Below are positions 1-9,485 of a stretch of DNA of 64,000 nt, in pieces. A program made the translations under genes and the position numbers. The notes under the pieces are model-generated. The model had not been told where the DNA came from. It ran no database searches and saw nothing but the letters and a program-made list of their open reading frames with translations. This DNA is from Halopseudomonas laoshanensis (GTDB lineage: Bacteria > Pseudomonadota > Gammaproteobacteria > Pseudomonadales > Pseudomonadaceae). Position 1 is the first letter of the stretch. The number at the start of each line of letters is the position of its first letter. The stretch covers positions 372,001 to 436,000 of the forward strand of contig NZ_QOVF01000001.1 of the NCBI RefSeq assembly GCF_008365385.1. Reading direction: 5' to 3'.

Positions 1-170
1 AAAAAATGGTAAAGGGATCCTATTGACGTCTCGGCTTCTAACGCTATGCCGTGAGTAGTCAGATTAGCGGGGCCATCTTTTATCAGGAGCCGAGCGCAGC
101 CATCGAGAATGAGTTCAGTACGGAGGTGACCACGAGACTGTTGCGCGACGCGCTGGCTTTTCTTATTCAT
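1..170 (-). CDS. TetR-family regulator, N-terminal part only (runs off the window)
   Basis: Reading the minus strand from the ATG at 168-170 gives about 56 codons with no stop before the window edge. The translation begins MNKKSQRVAQQSRGHLRTEL and continues into the typical TetR DNA-binding region: a helix with ILDGCARLL, a turn, then the recognition helix with ETSIGSLYHFF. The GSLYHFF end is the hallmark of TetR helix 3. Only the DNA-binding domain is visible, so the ligand domain and target are unknown. It points away from the oxidoreductase gene to its right, which could be a target, but this is inference. Confidence 0.75.
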   Translation of the reverse strand, partial: MNKKSQRVAQQSRGHLRTELILDGCARLLIKDGPANLTTHGIALEAETSIGSLYHF

Positions 171-307
171 GTATAGTTGTTTTTTATTTAAACGCTATAG
201 GGCAGGCTTTGAAATCTGCCCTCAGGTCTACTGAGTATCCTATATCGAATAGCAGTCCTCTGTTCCTTCATGACTTTCGTTTGAGACTTACTTAAGGTCC
301 AAAAGAA

Positions 308-329
308 GGATGTGCTTTTTCGCACATCC
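308..329 (-). terminator. Rho-independent-type terminator of the quinone oxidoreductase gene
   Basis: A perfect 8-bp stem, GGATGTGC paired with GCACATCC, has a 6-nt loop. Read on the minus strand it is followed by TTCTTTT. It lies about 40 bp after the stop of the minus-strand oxidoreductase, so it probably ends that transcript. Confidence 0.6.
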
Positions 330-371
330 CCTCCTAGCTTTACAGTAAAGGCATCAATTTTAATCTGGAAA

Positions 372-1298
372 TTAACTGATTTTCGCATAGATCTTCGCGT
401 GCGGCCCGTTCACCTGTGACTCCCACGCCTTGGTCGTCTCTGCGAAGTCGAATTCCGCATAGTCCACAGTAATATTTTCTGTTGCAGATATATCAAGCAA
501 GCGTTCCCATATCTTGCGACGATCTGCCGGGGGGCGTTGGCCGGTGCCGATGCATGACAGGGTTCGGAACAGCAGGTCAGCGATGTCCAGGTTGAGTTGC
601 CGTCCCGCTCCGGTGCCGACGGTAACAATGCGCGCACCCCATCGCGTTGCCTTCAGTGCATTGAGCATTGGTTGGCCGCAGACCAGATCAAGCACCACAT
701 CATAGCCTTCACCTGCTTCAGCTTTGAGCGCGTTTACATCTGTATCGTCGCCTTTAAGGCATACAGTAGCGTCGGCAATGCCACGTTCTTTCAGTCGCGC
801 CAGAGCTGCTTCGCTTCTACCGGCCGCTACGACCTTGCCTGCTCCCAGATAGCGCGCCAGTTGCAGGGCAATCTGCCCCAGTGTGCCGGTACCACCGAGA
901 ATTAACACGGTCTCGCCAGTCTGTATTTTTGCCGTTTCCAAAGGAATAAGCGCGCCGGTTGCGGCGATACCCATAGTAATAGCGGTGCGGTCATCGATAT
1001 GGTCTGGCACTTCCCACACCTCCTCGATGGGAACAAGCGTGCGTTCTGCCCAGGCGCCATATGGCAATACCGAGCGTTCGCCAAAATACACGCGCTTGCC
1101 CTCTGCTGTGCGGCCTACACCTTCGCCGCGGATGACGCAGGGATAGGCGATGCCAAGCCGATAGGCGCCTAGTACATCCCAGCCGCCGAGGCCGGCGGTA
1201 TCAACGTTGATCAACACTGCTCCGTCCTGAGCTTCTGGTTCCTTAAACTCTTGCATAACCGGCAGGGCGCCGCGCTCGGTAATGACAGCTGCTTGCAT
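372..1298 (-). CDS. Zinc-free MDR oxidoreductase, quinone oxidoreductase-like
   Basis: This 308-residue protein belongs to the medium-chain dehydrogenase/reductase superfamily. The N-terminal GroES-like domain includes the GLGGWDVLGAYR segment, at the point where zinc alcohol dehydrogenases carry catalytic Cys/His ligands; these are absent here. The Rossmann dinucleotide site is visible at about residues 130-147 (ILGGTGTLGQIALQLAR), and a basic residue after strand 2 (AAGRSE) suggests NADPH preference. A zinc-free protein of this length usually reduces quinones or activated alkenes. It is monocistronic, transcribed away from the molybdopterin oxidoreductase, with a hairpin terminator behind it. 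The substrate is unknown. Confidence 0.8.
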   Translation of the reverse strand: MQAAVITERGALPVMQEFKEPEAQDGAVLINVDTAGLGGWDVLGAYRLGIAYPCVIRGEGVGRTAEGKRVYFGERSVLPYGAWAERTLVPIEEVWEVPDHIDDRTAITMGIAATGALIPLETAKIQTGETVLILGGTGTLGQIALQLARYLGAGKVVAAGRSEAALARLKERGIADATVCLKGDDTDVNALKAEAGEGYDVVLDLVCGQPMLNALKATRWGARIVTVGTGAGRQLNLDIADLLFRTLSCIGTGQRPPADRRKIWERLLDISATENITVDYAEFDFAETTKAWESQVNGPHAKIYAKIS

Positions 1299-1484
1299 TG
1301 TTATCTCCTGTTGCAGTGCCTGGTCACGAACAAACTCTTGCCCAGGCGCTGGCCTCTATTGTGAGCTGTAGTCAAATAATATTCTGTAGTAAGATTGGGA
1401 TTCTGTCAAAAGAATAGAATGGTTGGCGTGATGACGGTCGATCACATCCCGCCCTGACCCTCGCGCCTAGACTATGGACAACTG
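1299..1484. promoter_or_regulatory. Divergent promoter region between the MDR and FdhF-like genes
   Basis: These 186 bp are AT-rich at 1370-1425 and separate two divergent genes, so both promoters must lie here. At 1377-1394 is TAATATTCTGTAGTAAGA, which matches 16 of 18 bases of a sequence at 43180-43197 in another divergent promoter region. A second ATTCTG follows at 1400. Whether this is an operator or chance similarity of AT-rich sequence cannot be settled by eye. Confidence 0.4.
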
Positions 1485-3821
1485 ATGAGTTGGTTACATA
1501 ACAGCAAAGTGCAGTTCAAAATTTACAAAGGTCCAGCGGCTGGCTGGGGCGCACTACTGAGTGTTACTCATGCGTGGCTTACCAGCGAGCAACCGATAAA
1601 GAATATCAGGGCGCTGCTTCGGACGAATCAGCAGGGTGGCTTTGATTGTCCCGGTTGTGCTTGGGGAGACTCCCCAGAGTCCGGTACGGTTAAATTCTGT
1701 GAAAATGGGGCCAAGGCAGTTAACTGGGAGGCGACCAGCCGGAAGGTAGACGCGGCATTTTTTGCCCGGCACAGCGTTGCTCAGTTGCGCGAGCAGAGTG
1801 ACTATTGGCTGGAGTATCAGGGGCGCCTGACTGAGCCGATGCGCTATGACGCAGAGACTGATCGCTATGTCCCTATTGATTGGGACGCCGCCTTTGCGCT
1901 CATTGCCGGTCATCTCCAGCATCTTGAGTCTCCGGATCAAGCTGAATTTTACACTTCGGGGCGAGCCAGCAATGAGGCAGCTTTTCTTTATCAGTTATTT
2001 GTTCGTGCCTACGGTACCAATAATTTCCCCGACTGCTCGAATATGTGTCATGAGGCCAGTGGGGCGGCACTTAACGCTAGTCTGGGAACCGGCAAAGGCA
2101 CAGTCACGCTTGAGGATTTTCAACACGCAGACGCTATTTTCGTTTTAGGACAGAATCCAGGCACCAATCATCCGCGAATGCTCGAGCCACTGCGGGATGC
2201 CGTCCAACGGGGGGCAGAAGTGGTGTGTTTCAATCCACTCAAAGAGCGCGGGCTGGAGCGGTTTCAACACCCGCAGAAGATGTCTGAAATGCTCACAAAT
2301 CGTTCTAAGCCAATGCATACCGAGTTCTTCCGACCTGCACTGGGGGGCGATATGGCCGTGCTGCGGGGCATGGCAAAACATTTGCTGGCGTGGGAGCGTG
2401 ATGCGCAACGCAGGGGCATAGCCGGTGGGATGGACAATGAATTCATCAATACCCAGACGGACGGCCTTATCGCCTATCTGGCCGTTCTGGATGCAACCCC
2501 CTGGACGCATATCGTTGAACAGTCAGGGCTGACATATGCTCAAATCGAGCAAGCGGCGAGACTCTACAGCGGTGCGTCCAATGTTATTTTTTGCTGGGCT
2601 ATGGGTATCACGCAGCACCATCATGGCGTGGCTACCATTCAAGAGATTGTCAATTTGCAGCTGTTGGGCGGTAACGTTGGACGCTTGGGAGCCGGGCTGT
2701 GTCCGGTCCGTGGTCATAGCAATGTTCAGGGTGACCGGACCATGGGTATTAACGAAAGGCCGACCCAGCAGTTCCTTGACCGCCTGGCGGAAACTTTCGC
2801 TTTCGAACCACCCCGGGACTCAGGTCACAACACAGTCGAAGCCATCGGGGCCATGTTGACCGGCTCCGCTCGTGTATTTGTAGCTCTGGGGGGTAATTTC
2901 GCCCAAGCCACCCCAGACAGCAAGGTGACGCATCAGGCGCTTAGCAGCTGCGATCTGACGGTACAGATCAGCACCAAGCTCAATCGAAGTCATTTAATGG
3001 TGGGTAAGGAAGCGTTGATCCTGCCGTGCCTTGGCAGGACCGATATTGATCTACAGGCAACGGGTGCTCAATGCGTCACGGTTGAAGATTCCTTCAGTAT
3101 GGTTCACGCTTCTTTTGGCCAGCTTGAGCCTTCGTCTGATCAAATGCGCTCGGAGCCCTGGATCATAGCCGGTATTGCTGAAGCCACGCTTGGGAAAAAG
3201 CCCGTTGATTGGCACGCCATGCGTGACGATTATCGGTTGATTAGAGAGGCGATCTCGCAGACTCTACCGGGGTTTGAGAGTTTCGAGCAGCGCCTTGCAG
3301 ATCGTGGTGGCTTTCATTTGCCCAACTCAGCCAGTGAGCGCAATTGGCAGACAAGTACTGGAAAAGCGCAGTTTTCTGCCAATGTGTTGCCTGTCAGCCT
3401 GATTCACGAAAAGGTGCTTGCCAGCGGGCGGGTGCATGACTTGGTCGTGCAGAGCCTGCGTTCTCATGATCAGTACAACACGACTATCTATAGTCTAAAT
3501 GATCGCTACCGGGGCGTTTCCGGGCAGCGCGAAGTATTGTTCGTGAACCAGAAGGATATCGATAGGCTGGGTTTTGAGGCGGGCCAGAAAGTAGATCTTG
3601 TTTCCCTGTGGGATGACGGTGTAGATCGCAGAGTGAAGCGTTTCACGCTGCTTCCCTACGATATTCCGCAAGGGCAGGCTGCCGCTTACTATCCAGAAAT
3701 CAATCCGCTGGTGCCACTGGATAGCTACGGGGTTGGAAGCTTTACGCCAGTGTCGAAGTTCATACCGATCAGGCTGGAACGCAGTACAAACGAGCAACGA
3801 CCGCAATGGGTCTTCAGTTAG
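1485..3821 (+). CDS. FdhF/YdeP-family molybdopterin oxidoreductase
   Basis: This 778-residue protein matches the formate-dehydrogenase-alpha-like YdeP family in length and layout. Near the N-terminus AGWGALL and FDCPGCAWGD are family signatures, and the DCSNMCHEASGAAL segment at about residue 180 contains the Cys proposed to sit near the molybdenum. Bis-MGD-binding signatures follow, including FVLGQNPGTNHPRM, QLLGGNVGRLGAGLCPVRGHSNVQGDRTMGI, and a C-terminal dinucleotide-binding-like domain with VQSLRSHDQYNTTIY. The enzyme is cytoplasmic, since no Tat signal is seen. No NAD- or quinone-linked partner subunit, nor an FdhD chaperone, lies nearby, so the electron acceptor is unknown. Members of this family have been linked to acid resistance or formate oxidation; that role is not demonstrated here. 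Confidence 0.85.
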   Translation: MSWLHNSKVQFKIYKGPAAGWGALLSVTHAWLTSEQPIKNIRALLRTNQQGGFDCPGCAWGDSPESGTVKFCENGAKAVNWEATSRKVDAAFFARHSVAQLREQSDYWLEYQGRLTEPMRYDAETDRYVPIDWDAAFALIAGHLQHLESPDQAEFYTSGRASNEAAFLYQLFVRAYGTNNFPDCSNMCHEASGAALNASLGTGKGTVTLEDFQHADAIFVLGQNPGTNHPRMLEPLRDAVQRGAEVVCFNPLKERGLERFQHPQKMSEMLTNRSKPMHTEFFRPALGGDMAVLRGMAKHLLAWERDAQRRGIAGGMDNEFINTQTDGLIAYLAVLDATPWTHIVEQSGLTYAQIEQAARLYSGASNVIFCWAMGITQHHHGVATIQEIVNLQLLGGNVGRLGAGLCPVRGHSNVQGDRTMGINERPTQQFLDRLAETFAFEPPRDSGHNTVEAIGAMLTGSARVFVALGGNFAQATPDSKVTHQALSSCDLTVQISTKLNRSHLMVGKEALILPCLGRTDIDLQATGAQCVTVEDSFSMVHASFGQLEPSSDQMRSEPWIIAGIAEATLGKKPVDWHAMRDDYRLIREAISQTLPGFESFEQRLADRGGFHLPNSASERNWQTSTGKAQFSANVLPVSLIHEKVLASGRVHDLVVQSLRSHDQYNTTIYSLNDRYRGVSGQREVLFVNQKDIDRLGFEAGQKVDLVSLWDDGVDRRVKRFTLLPYDIPQGQAAAYYPEINPLVPLDSYGVGSFTPVSKFIPIRLERSTNEQRPQWVFS

Positions 3822-3832
3822 AGATTAGATAG

Positions 3833-3867
3833 TTGTGGAAGGTGGCAACCAGCACCACCTTCCACAA
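3833..3867. terminator. Bidirectional terminator between convergent genes
   Basis: A perfect 13-bp stem, TTGTGGAAGGTGG paired with CCACCTTCCACAA, has a 9-nt loop. It sits in the 53-bp gap between the convergent FdhF-like gene and the thiolase gene. It is GC-rich and symmetrical, so it can act on both transcripts, although T-runs are poor on both sides. Confidence 0.75.
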
Positions 3868-3874
3868 AGCGTTA

Positions 3875-5056
3875 CTAGTCACGTTCCACTGCCAACGCAA
3901 CTCCCTGGCCGCCACCGATACACAGCGTCGCCAGCCCCTTCTTGGCATCGCGCCGGGCCATTTCATGGAGCAAGGTTACCAATACTCGGCAGCCGGATGC
4001 ACCGATGGGGTGCCCCAAGGCGATAGCGCCGCCGTTGACGTTGACCTTCGATAAGTCCCACTCCAGCTCTTTACCCACCGACAGGCATTGAGCGGCGAAG
4101 GCTTCATTAGCTTCGATCAGATCCAACTCAGCGATAGACCAGCCGGCTTTGGCCAGGCATTTCTTGCTGGCGGGCACCGGTCCGATACCCATGATCGCCG
4201 GATCGACCGCAGCGCTGGCATATCCCTTGATACGCGCCAGTACCGGAAGACTCAACGCCTTGGCCTTGTCCGCCGTCATAAGCATTACGGCCGCTGCGCC
4301 GTCATTCAAGGTCGAGGCGTTGCCAGCGGTGACGCTGCCGTCCTTTTTGAACGCCGGACGCAGGCCTGCCAGGCTGCCTTCAGATGTCTCGGCACGGGGT
4401 TGCTCGTCGGTATTGAAGGCAACGGGATCGCCTTTGCGCTGGGGAATCATCACTGGGGTGATTTCATTCTGAAAGCGTCCGGCATTGATCGCCGCATTGG
4501 CGCGCTGCTGGGAAAGCAGGGCATAGGCGTCCTGATCTTCGCGGCTGACCTTGTATTGGCTTGCCAGGTTTTCAGCGGTGATGCCCATGTGATAGTCGTT
4601 GAAGGCATCGATCAAGCCATCCTTCAGCAGGCTGTCCTCAATCTGGGCATGACCCATGCGCAGGCCGGTGCGCACTTTAGGCAGTACGTAGGGTGCCAGG
4701 CTCATACTTTCCATGCCGCCGGCAATGATGATCTCGGCGTCGCCACAGCGGATCGCCTGGATGGCCATGTGGACGGCCTTGAGACCGGAGCCACACAGTT
4801 TGTTCAGCGTCAGCGCGGGGGTGCTGAACGGCAGACCGGCATTGATCGCCGACTGGCGGGCCGGGTTCTGACCACAGCCAGCAGACAGCACTTGGCCAAG
4901 GATGACTTCATCAACCTGGCTGGCGTCCAGACCAGTACTGCTCATTAATGAACGGATGACGGTGGCGCCCAGTTCAACCGCTGGCACATTCGCCAGCGAG
5001 CCTTGAAAGCTGCCGATGGCGGTACGCGTTGCTGCGACAATGACGACGTCTTGCAT
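3875..5056 (-). CDS. atoB: Acetyl-CoA C-acetyltransferase (thiolase)
   Basis: This 393-residue protein is a biosynthetic-type thiolase that interconverts acetoacetyl-CoA and two acetyl-CoA in the cytoplasm. The nucleophile Cys88 sits in [11 protein letters not shown]. The second active-site set is His349 in GHPIGASG and Cys379 in CIGGGQG. I chose the ATG at 5054-5056 because GGAGAAAAG lies just upstream; a longer frame to 5101 reads through a hairpin and is unlikely to be translated. It is last in the leucine/isovalerate operon and would split the acetoacetate released by HMG-CoA lyase after CoA transfer. A strong hairpin precedes it, so its expression may be separately tuned. Confidence 0.93.
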   Translation of the reverse strand: MQDVVIVAATRTAIGSFQGSLANVPAVELGATVIRSLMSSTGLDASQVDEVILGQVLSAGCGQNPARQSAINAGLPFSTPALTLNKLCGSGLKAVHMAIQAIRCGDAEIIIAGGMESMSLAPYVLPKVRTGLRMGHAQIEDSLLKDGLIDAFNDYHMGITAENLASQYKVSREDQDAYALLSQQRANAAINAGRFQNEITPVMIPQRKGDPVAFNTDEQPRAETSEGSLAGLRPAFKKDGSVTAGNASTLNDGAAAVMLMTADKAKALSLPVLARIKGYASAAVDPAIMGIGPVPASKKCLAKAGWSIAELDLIEANEAFAAQCLSVGKELEWDLSKVNVNGGAIALGHPIGASGCRVLVTLLHEMARRDAKKGLATLCIGGGQGVALAVERD

Positions 5057-5070
5057 GATCTTTTCTCCAA

Positions 5071-5108
5071 AAAAAACGTGGCTACCATAATGGTAAGCCA
5101 CGTAAAAA
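5071..5108 (-). terminator. Terminator or attenuator upstream of the thiolase gene
   Basis: An imperfect stem of about 13 bp joins ACGTGGCT+ACCAT (5076-5088) to ATGGT+AGCCACGT (5090-5103) with one bulged A. On the minus strand it is followed directly by a run of T (5076-5071), then by the thiolase ribosome-binding site. It therefore looks like an intrinsic terminator lying inside the operon, between the CoA-transferase and thiolase genes. Confidence 0.65.
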
Positions 5109-5182
5109 CTTCAACGGGCAGCATTTCCAGAGCAGCTTGGTTAGCTACTCCGGAAACCAGTGAGCCTACCCCGCAGGGCAGG

Positions 5183-5833
5183 CTAGTATTTGCTGTGGTA
5201 TTGCTCGGTCAGCACCGGACAGCCGGTTGCATCCTGCAATGCCTGGACGGTGATACCGGGCGCCAGTTCGAGCAGCTCCAGGCCGGCGTCAGTAATGTCG
5301 AGCACGGCGAGATCGGTAATGATCCGGGTAACCACACCCAGCCCCGTCAGCGGCAGGTCGCACTGCTTGAGAATCTTCGGGCTGCCGTCTTTGGCATTGT
5401 GCTCCATCAGCACCACGACGCGCTTGACGCCAGCGACCAGATCCATCGCGCCGCCCATGCCCTTGACCATCTTGCCGGGGATCATCCAGTTGGCCAGATC
5501 GCCTTTCTCCGATACCTGCATCGCACCCAGGATCGCCAGGTTGATATGTCCGCCACGGATCATGGCGAAGGAGTCGGCATTGTCGAAGAAGCTGCTGCCG
5601 GGCAGGCTGGTAACAGTCTGCTTGCCGGCGTTGATCAGGTCTGGATCGACCTTATCGTCCTCGGGGAAGGGGCCGATACCGAGCAGACCATTCTCGCTCT
5701 GCAACCACACATCCATGCCTTCGGGGATGTAGTTGGCCACCAGCGTAGGCAGGCCGATGCCAAGGTTTACGTAGAAGCCGTCAGACAATTCCTGAGCAGC
5801 TCGTTGCGCCATTTGTTCGCGTGTCCAGGCCAT
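5183..5833 (-). CDS. scoB: 3-oxoacid CoA-transferase, subunit B
   Basis: This 216-residue protein is the small catalytic subunit of a two-subunit 3-oxoacid CoA-transferase. The active-site Glu lies in [14 protein letters not shown] (about residue 48). [15 protein letters not shown] near the N-terminus and [23 protein letters not shown] are further family signatures. The ATG at 5831-5833 is preferred over an in-frame TTG six bases earlier. The start overlaps the end of subunit A, as expected for translational coupling of a stoichiometric complex. In this operon it most likely transfers CoA to acetoacetate made by HMG-CoA lyase, feeding the thiolase. Other short 3-oxoacids are possible substrates. 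Confidence 0.9.
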   Translation of the reverse strand: MAWTREQMAQRAAQELSDGFYVNLGIGLPTLVANYIPEGMDVWLQSENGLLGIGPFPEDDKVDPDLINAGKQTVTSLPGSSFFDNADSFAMIRGGHINLAILGAMQVSEKGDLANWMIPGKMVKGMGGAMDLVAGVKRVVVLMEHNAKDGSPKILKQCDLPLTGLGVVTRIITDLAVLDITDAGLELLELAPGITVQALQDATGCPVLTEQYHSKY

Positions 5834-5835
5834 GA

Positions 5836-6534
5836 TCAAGCGCTCCGTGTGGTACGTTTTTCGATACGTTTTTCCGGATTGGCATTGAGCACAATCCGCT
5901 GCACATAGATTCCCGGCAGGTGAACCTGATCGGGATCGAGCGCACCGGTTTCGACGATTTCCTCCACCTCGACAATGCAGATCTTGCCGGCCGTCGCCGC
6001 CAGGGGATTGAAGTTGCGCGCGGTCTTGTTGAACACCAGATTGCCGGATTTATCAGCCTTCCATGCCTTGACCAGGGCCACATCTGCCGTTAGCGCGGTC
6101 TCCATTACATACCACTCGCCGTTAAACTGGCGGGTTTCCTTGCCTTCGGCGATCAGCGTGCCGTAGCCGGTCCGGGTATAGAAAGCCGGAATCCCGGCGC
6201 CACCGGCGCGCAGCTTTTCCGCCAGGGTGCCCTGAGGCGTGAATTCCAGCTCCAACTCGCCCGACAGATACTGGCGCTCGAACTCTTTGTTTTCGCCCAC
6301 ATAGGACGACACCATCTTGCGGATCTGGCGGGATTCGAGCAGCAGCCCTAGCCCAAAACCGTCAACGCCAGCGTTGTTGCTGATAACCGTAAGATCCTTT
6401 TTCTGCGTATCGCGCAGGGCTTCGATCAAGGCTTCAGGGATACCGCACAACCCGAATCCGCCGACCGCCAGGGTCATGCCGTCGTCGACAAGCCCGGCGA
6501 GGGCCTCCCGAGCGTCAGGATAGATTTTGTTCAT
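5836..6534 (-). CDS. scoA: 3-oxoacid CoA-transferase, subunit A
   Basis: This 232-residue partner of the downstream gene carries the glycine-rich CoA-binding segment [16 protein letters not shown] at about residues 25-40 and the [12 protein letters not shown] motif of ScoA/AtoD proteins. [24 protein letters not shown] near the C-terminus is also typical. Subunits A and B together form the active enzyme in the cytoplasm. The gene is 36 bp after the HMG-CoA lyase gene in the same orientation, so it belongs to the leucine/isovalerate operon. The name could equally be atoD or dhcA; sequence alone does not separate these. Confidence 0.9.
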   Translation of the reverse strand: MNKIYPDAREALAGLVDDGMTLAVGGFGLCGIPEALIEALRDTQKKDLTVISNNAGVDGFGLGLLLESRQIRKMVSSYVGENKEFERQYLSGELELEFTPQGTLAEKLRAGGAGIPAFYTRTGYGTLIAEGKETRQFNGEWYVMETALTADVALVKAWKADKSGNLVFNKTARNFNPLAATAGKICIVEVEEIVETGALDPDQVHLPGIYVQRIVLNANPEKRIEKRTTRSA

Positions 6535-6570
6535 TGTTATAGATGCTCCTCTTCCCGTTAAGGTGTGTGG

Positions 6571-7479
6571 TTATTGGTCAAGCTGGCTGCTTCTGGCCCG
6601 GGCAACGCGCGAACCGGAGGGCCGGTTCAACAGGGTGCTGATGCGGTTGCCGGCGTGAATCAGCGCGTCCAGGTCTATCCCAGTGTGGATGCCCAGGCCA
6701 TTGAGCAGGTAGAGAACGTCTTCAGTGGCGACGTTACCTGTGGCGCCCTTGGCGTAGGGGCACCCGCCGAGGCCGGCAACCGAACTGTCGAATACCTGGA
6801 TGCCTTCCAGCAGCCCGGCGTAGATATTGGCCAGCGCTTGCCCGTAGGTATCGTGAAAATGGCCGGCCAACTGATCACGTGGAATGTGCTGCGCAACGGT
6901 TTCAAACAGATTGCGCGTGGCGCCGGGCGTGCCGGTACCAATGGTGTCGCCCAGGGAAATTTCGTAGCAGCCCATGGCATGGAGTTCGCGGGCCACGCCG
7001 GCCACCTGGCTGGCGGCGATCTCGCCGTCATAGGGGCAACCCAGCACGCAGGATACATAGCCGCGCACCCGCACGCCGGCTTCGGCTGCGGCGCTCATGA
7101 CGGGTTCGAAACGCTGTATGCTTTCGCGGATCGAGCAGTTGATATTGCGCTGTGAAAAGCCTTCGGAGGCCGCGGCAAACACCGCCACCTCGTCAGCACC
7201 GGCTTGCAAAGCCAACTCAAAACCTTTCAGGTTCGGTGTGAGCGCCGCGTAGGTCGTGCCGGCGCGGCGCTGAATCCCGGCAAATACGTCCTGTGAGCCG
7301 GCCATCTGCGGGACCCACTTGGGCGAGACGAAACTGCCCACCTCGACGTAGCCCACCCCGGCGATGCTCAGGTCGTCGATCAGACGGATCTTGTCGGCGC
7401 TGCTGACTGGCTGAGCCTCGTTCTGCAGGCCGTCTCGCGCGCCTACTTCGACCAGTTTGACCGAGGCGGGCAGACTCAT
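6571..7479 (-). CDS. liuE: Hydroxymethylglutaryl-CoA lyase
   Basis: This 302-residue TIM-barrel enzyme cleaves HMG-CoA to acetyl-CoA and acetoacetate, the last step of leucine and isovalerate breakdown. The catalytic Arg is in VEVGARDGLQNE at the N-terminus. The metal-site histidines are in AGHFHDTYG, and the signature Cys is in GLGGCPYAKGATGN. YVEVGSFVSPKWVPQMA is another strong family block. Its start overlaps the stop of the upstream carboxylase alpha gene by four bases (ATGA), indicating translational coupling. Gene order matches liuE of Pseudomonas aeruginosa. Confidence 0.95.
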   Translation of the reverse strand: MSLPASVKLVEVGARDGLQNEAQPVSSADKIRLIDDLSIAGVGYVEVGSFVSPKWVPQMAGSQDVFAGIQRRAGTTYAALTPNLKGFELALQAGADEVAVFAAASEGFSQRNINCSIRESIQRFEPVMSAAAEAGVRVRGYVSCVLGCPYDGEIAASQVAGVARELHAMGCYEISLGDTIGTGTPGATRNLFETVAQHIPRDQLAGHFHDTYGQALANIYAGLLEGIQVFDSSVAGLGGCPYAKGATGNVATEDVLYLLNGLGIHTGIDLDALIHAGNRISTLLNRPSGSRVARARSSQLDQ

Positions 7480-9431
7480 TGCGGTTCCTCCATTTCCACC
7501 AGCAGGGTGCCCTCGGCGATCAGCTCGCCTTCGGCGCAGAAGATTGCCTTCACCGTGCCGGCTTCGGCGGCGCGAATGCTGTGTTCCATCTTCATCGCTT
7601 CGAGCACCAACAACACGGCGCCAGCCTCGACCTGTTGGCCTGGCTCGACCATGACGCGCACGACGCTGCCATTCATCGGTGCTTGTAAACCACCAGCGTG
7701 CTGGTGGGAATGGTCGACTTCGGCAATCGGGTCAAATCGATCGATCCGCTGCCAGCTGTCGTGCCAATGCAGATACAGCGCGCCGCTGCTGATCAGCAGG
7801 CGGTGGCGGCTGGTCTGCTGCGCCTCGGTGATCAGCAGCGTCTGGGTAGTCGGGCAATACGAGCAGCCGGTTACGTCTACGGCGGCAAAGGGCTGGTCCA
7901 GCTCGCCACAGCGCAAATGCAGGCGGGTTCGCGCCGGCAGTCCGGCGCGCCAGCTGGTCAGGTCAGTCCATGGGCTGGATTCGCCAGGGCCGGAGGCTAC
8001 CGACGAGGCGCCAGGCATTGCCAGCAACCAGGCCTTCGCCGCGACGCGCCAGAACTGCTCATCGAGCGTTTCAGGCGCGGGCAACAATTGCTCTGCATGA
8101 CGCGGAATAAAACCAGTATCCAGTTCGGCCTTGGCGAAGGCGGGGTGGGCCAGAATACGGGTCAAGAACCTCAGGTTGGTCTGCACGCCAGCCACCACGG
8201 TCTCGCGCAGCATGGCCAGCAGGGACAAGCGCGCTTCTTCCCGCGTCTCGCCCCAGGCAATCAGTTTGGCGATCATCGGATCGTAGAAAGGCGAGACGAC
8301 GTCGCCTTCGGTAACGCCGCTGTCCACGCGGCGGCCTTTGTCGGCGGTTGGCTCGCGATAAAGCTGTAGGGTGCCGCTGGCCGGGAGAAAGTCGTTATCC
8401 GTATCTTCGGCGTACAGGCGCACCTCAATGGCGTGCCCCATCAGCGGCACCTGCTCCTGCGTCAGCGGGAGCTTCTCGCCCTGGGCGACCCGCAATTGCC
8501 AGGCGACCAGATCCTGCCCGGTGATGGCTTCGGTGACTGGATGTTCGACCTGCAAGCGGGTGTTCATTTCCATAAAGAAGAATTCGCCGCGCGCGTCCAG
8601 CAGAAACTCCACCGTGCCGGCACCGACGTAGCCGATAGCCTGGGCGGCCTTCACTGCGGCATCGCCCATAGCCTTGCGCAGTTCAGGCGAAAGGCCCGGA
8701 GCAGGGGCTTCTTCAACGACCTTCTGGTGACGGCGCTGGATTGAACAGTCGCGTTCGTTTAGATAAACACCCTTGCCGTGCTGGTCGGCAAACACCTGAA
8801 TTTCCACGTGGCGGGGTTGCAATACGTACTTTTCCACCAGCATGCGCGCATCGCCAAAGGAGGACTGAGCTTCCCGCTGCGCTGATGCCAGTGCTTCAGC
8901 CATATCCGCTTCGCGCTCGACCACCTTCATGCCTTTGCCGCCACCGCCGGCGGTGGCCTTGAGCAACACCGGGTAACCGATGCGCTCAGCGGCCGTTACG
9001 AAGGTTTGCAGGTCCTGCTCGTCGCCATGGTAGCCAGGCACCAGCGGCACGCCGGCCTTTTCCATCAGCGCCTTGGCCGCTGATTTGCTGCCCATGGCAT
9101 CGATGGCCGAGGCGGGTGGCCCGACGAAGATCAGGCCCTGTTCTTCGCAGGCACGGGCAAAGCCGGCATTCTCGGATAGAAAACCGTAGCCGGGATGAAT
9201 CGCCTGGGCGCCGCTGGCGTGGGCGGCGGCGAGAATCTTGTCGACCAGCAGATAACTGTCCGCTGGTTTCGCGCCACCCAGGCCGATGGCTATATCGGCT
9301 TGTAGGACATGCTGCGCCTGACGGTCAACGTCACTGTGTACGGCGACAGTGGTAATGCCCATCTCTCTAGCGGTGCGCATGACCCGGCAGGCAATTTCGC
9401 CGCGGTTGGCGATAAGCAGGGTATTGATCAT
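7476..9431 (-). CDS. liuD: 3-methylcrotonyl-CoA carboxylase alpha subunit (biotin carboxylase and biotin carrier)
   Basis: This 651-residue protein starts MINTLLIANRGEIACRV, the standard biotin carboxylase opening. The ATP-grasp domain includes the glycine loop KATAGGGGKGMK and the FFMEMNTRLQVEHPVTE segment. A linker of about 100 residues follows, then a C-terminal biotinyl domain with the acceptor lysine in VLEAMKMEHSI. It carboxylates biotin with bicarbonate and ATP for transfer by the beta subunit. The frame runs 15 bases further upstream, but MINTLL is the conserved start. The related geranyl-CoA carboxylase has the same domains. The liu gene order favours the methylcrotonyl-CoA enzyme, though some LiuB/LiuD pairs accept both. 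Confidence 0.93.
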   Translation of the reverse strand: MINTLLIANRGEIACRVMRTAREMGITTVAVHSDVDRQAQHVLQADIAIGLGGAKPADSYLLVDKILAAAHASGAQAIHPGYGFLSENAGFARACEEQGLIFVGPPASAIDAMGSKSAAKALMEKAGVPLVPGYHGDEQDLQTFVTAAERIGYPVLLKATAGGGGKGMKVVEREADMAEALASAQREAQSSFGDARMLVEKYVLQPRHVEIQVFADQHGKGVYLNERDCSIQRRHQKVVEEAPAPGLSPELRKAMGDAAVKAAQAIGYVGAGTVEFLLDARGEFFFMEMNTRLQVEHPVTEAITGQDLVAWQLRVAQGEKLPLTQEQVPLMGHAIEVRLYAEDTDNDFLPASGTLQLYREPTADKGRRVDSGVTEGDVVSPFYDPMIAKLIAWGETREEARLSLLAMLRETVVAGVQTNLRFLTRILAHPAFAKAELDTGFIPRHAEQLLPAPETLDEQFWRVAAKAWLLAMPGASSVASGPGESSPWTDLTSWRAGLPARTRLHLRCGELDQPFAAVDVTGCSYCPTTQTLLITEAQQTSRHRLLISSGALYLHWHDSWQRIDRFDPIAEVDHSHQHAGGLQAPMNGSVVRVMVEPGQQVEAGAVLLVLEAMKMEHSIRAAEAGTVKAIFCAEGELIAEGTLLVEMEEPQ

Positions 9432-9485
9432 TTTTGTTCGTCCCACATCATGGCGAAGTTGTGTGTTGTTCTGTGTGCATTATCT

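Noticed and set aside
188-388. 66-codon minus-strand frame overlapping the 3' end of the MDR gene
   Set aside because: It spans the terminator hairpin, overlaps the end of a solid gene, has no ribosome-binding site and matches no family.
372-1298. Zinc-dependent alcohol dehydrogenase
   Set aside because: The catalytic Cys/His zinc ligands and the four-Cys structural zinc loop are missing; it fits the zinc-free quinone oxidoreductase group.
4088-5908. Long plus-strand frames opposite the thiolase and CoA-transferase genes (286 and 301 codons)
   Set aside because: They are antisense shadows of well-supported enzymes in GC-rich sequence and show no recognisable domains.
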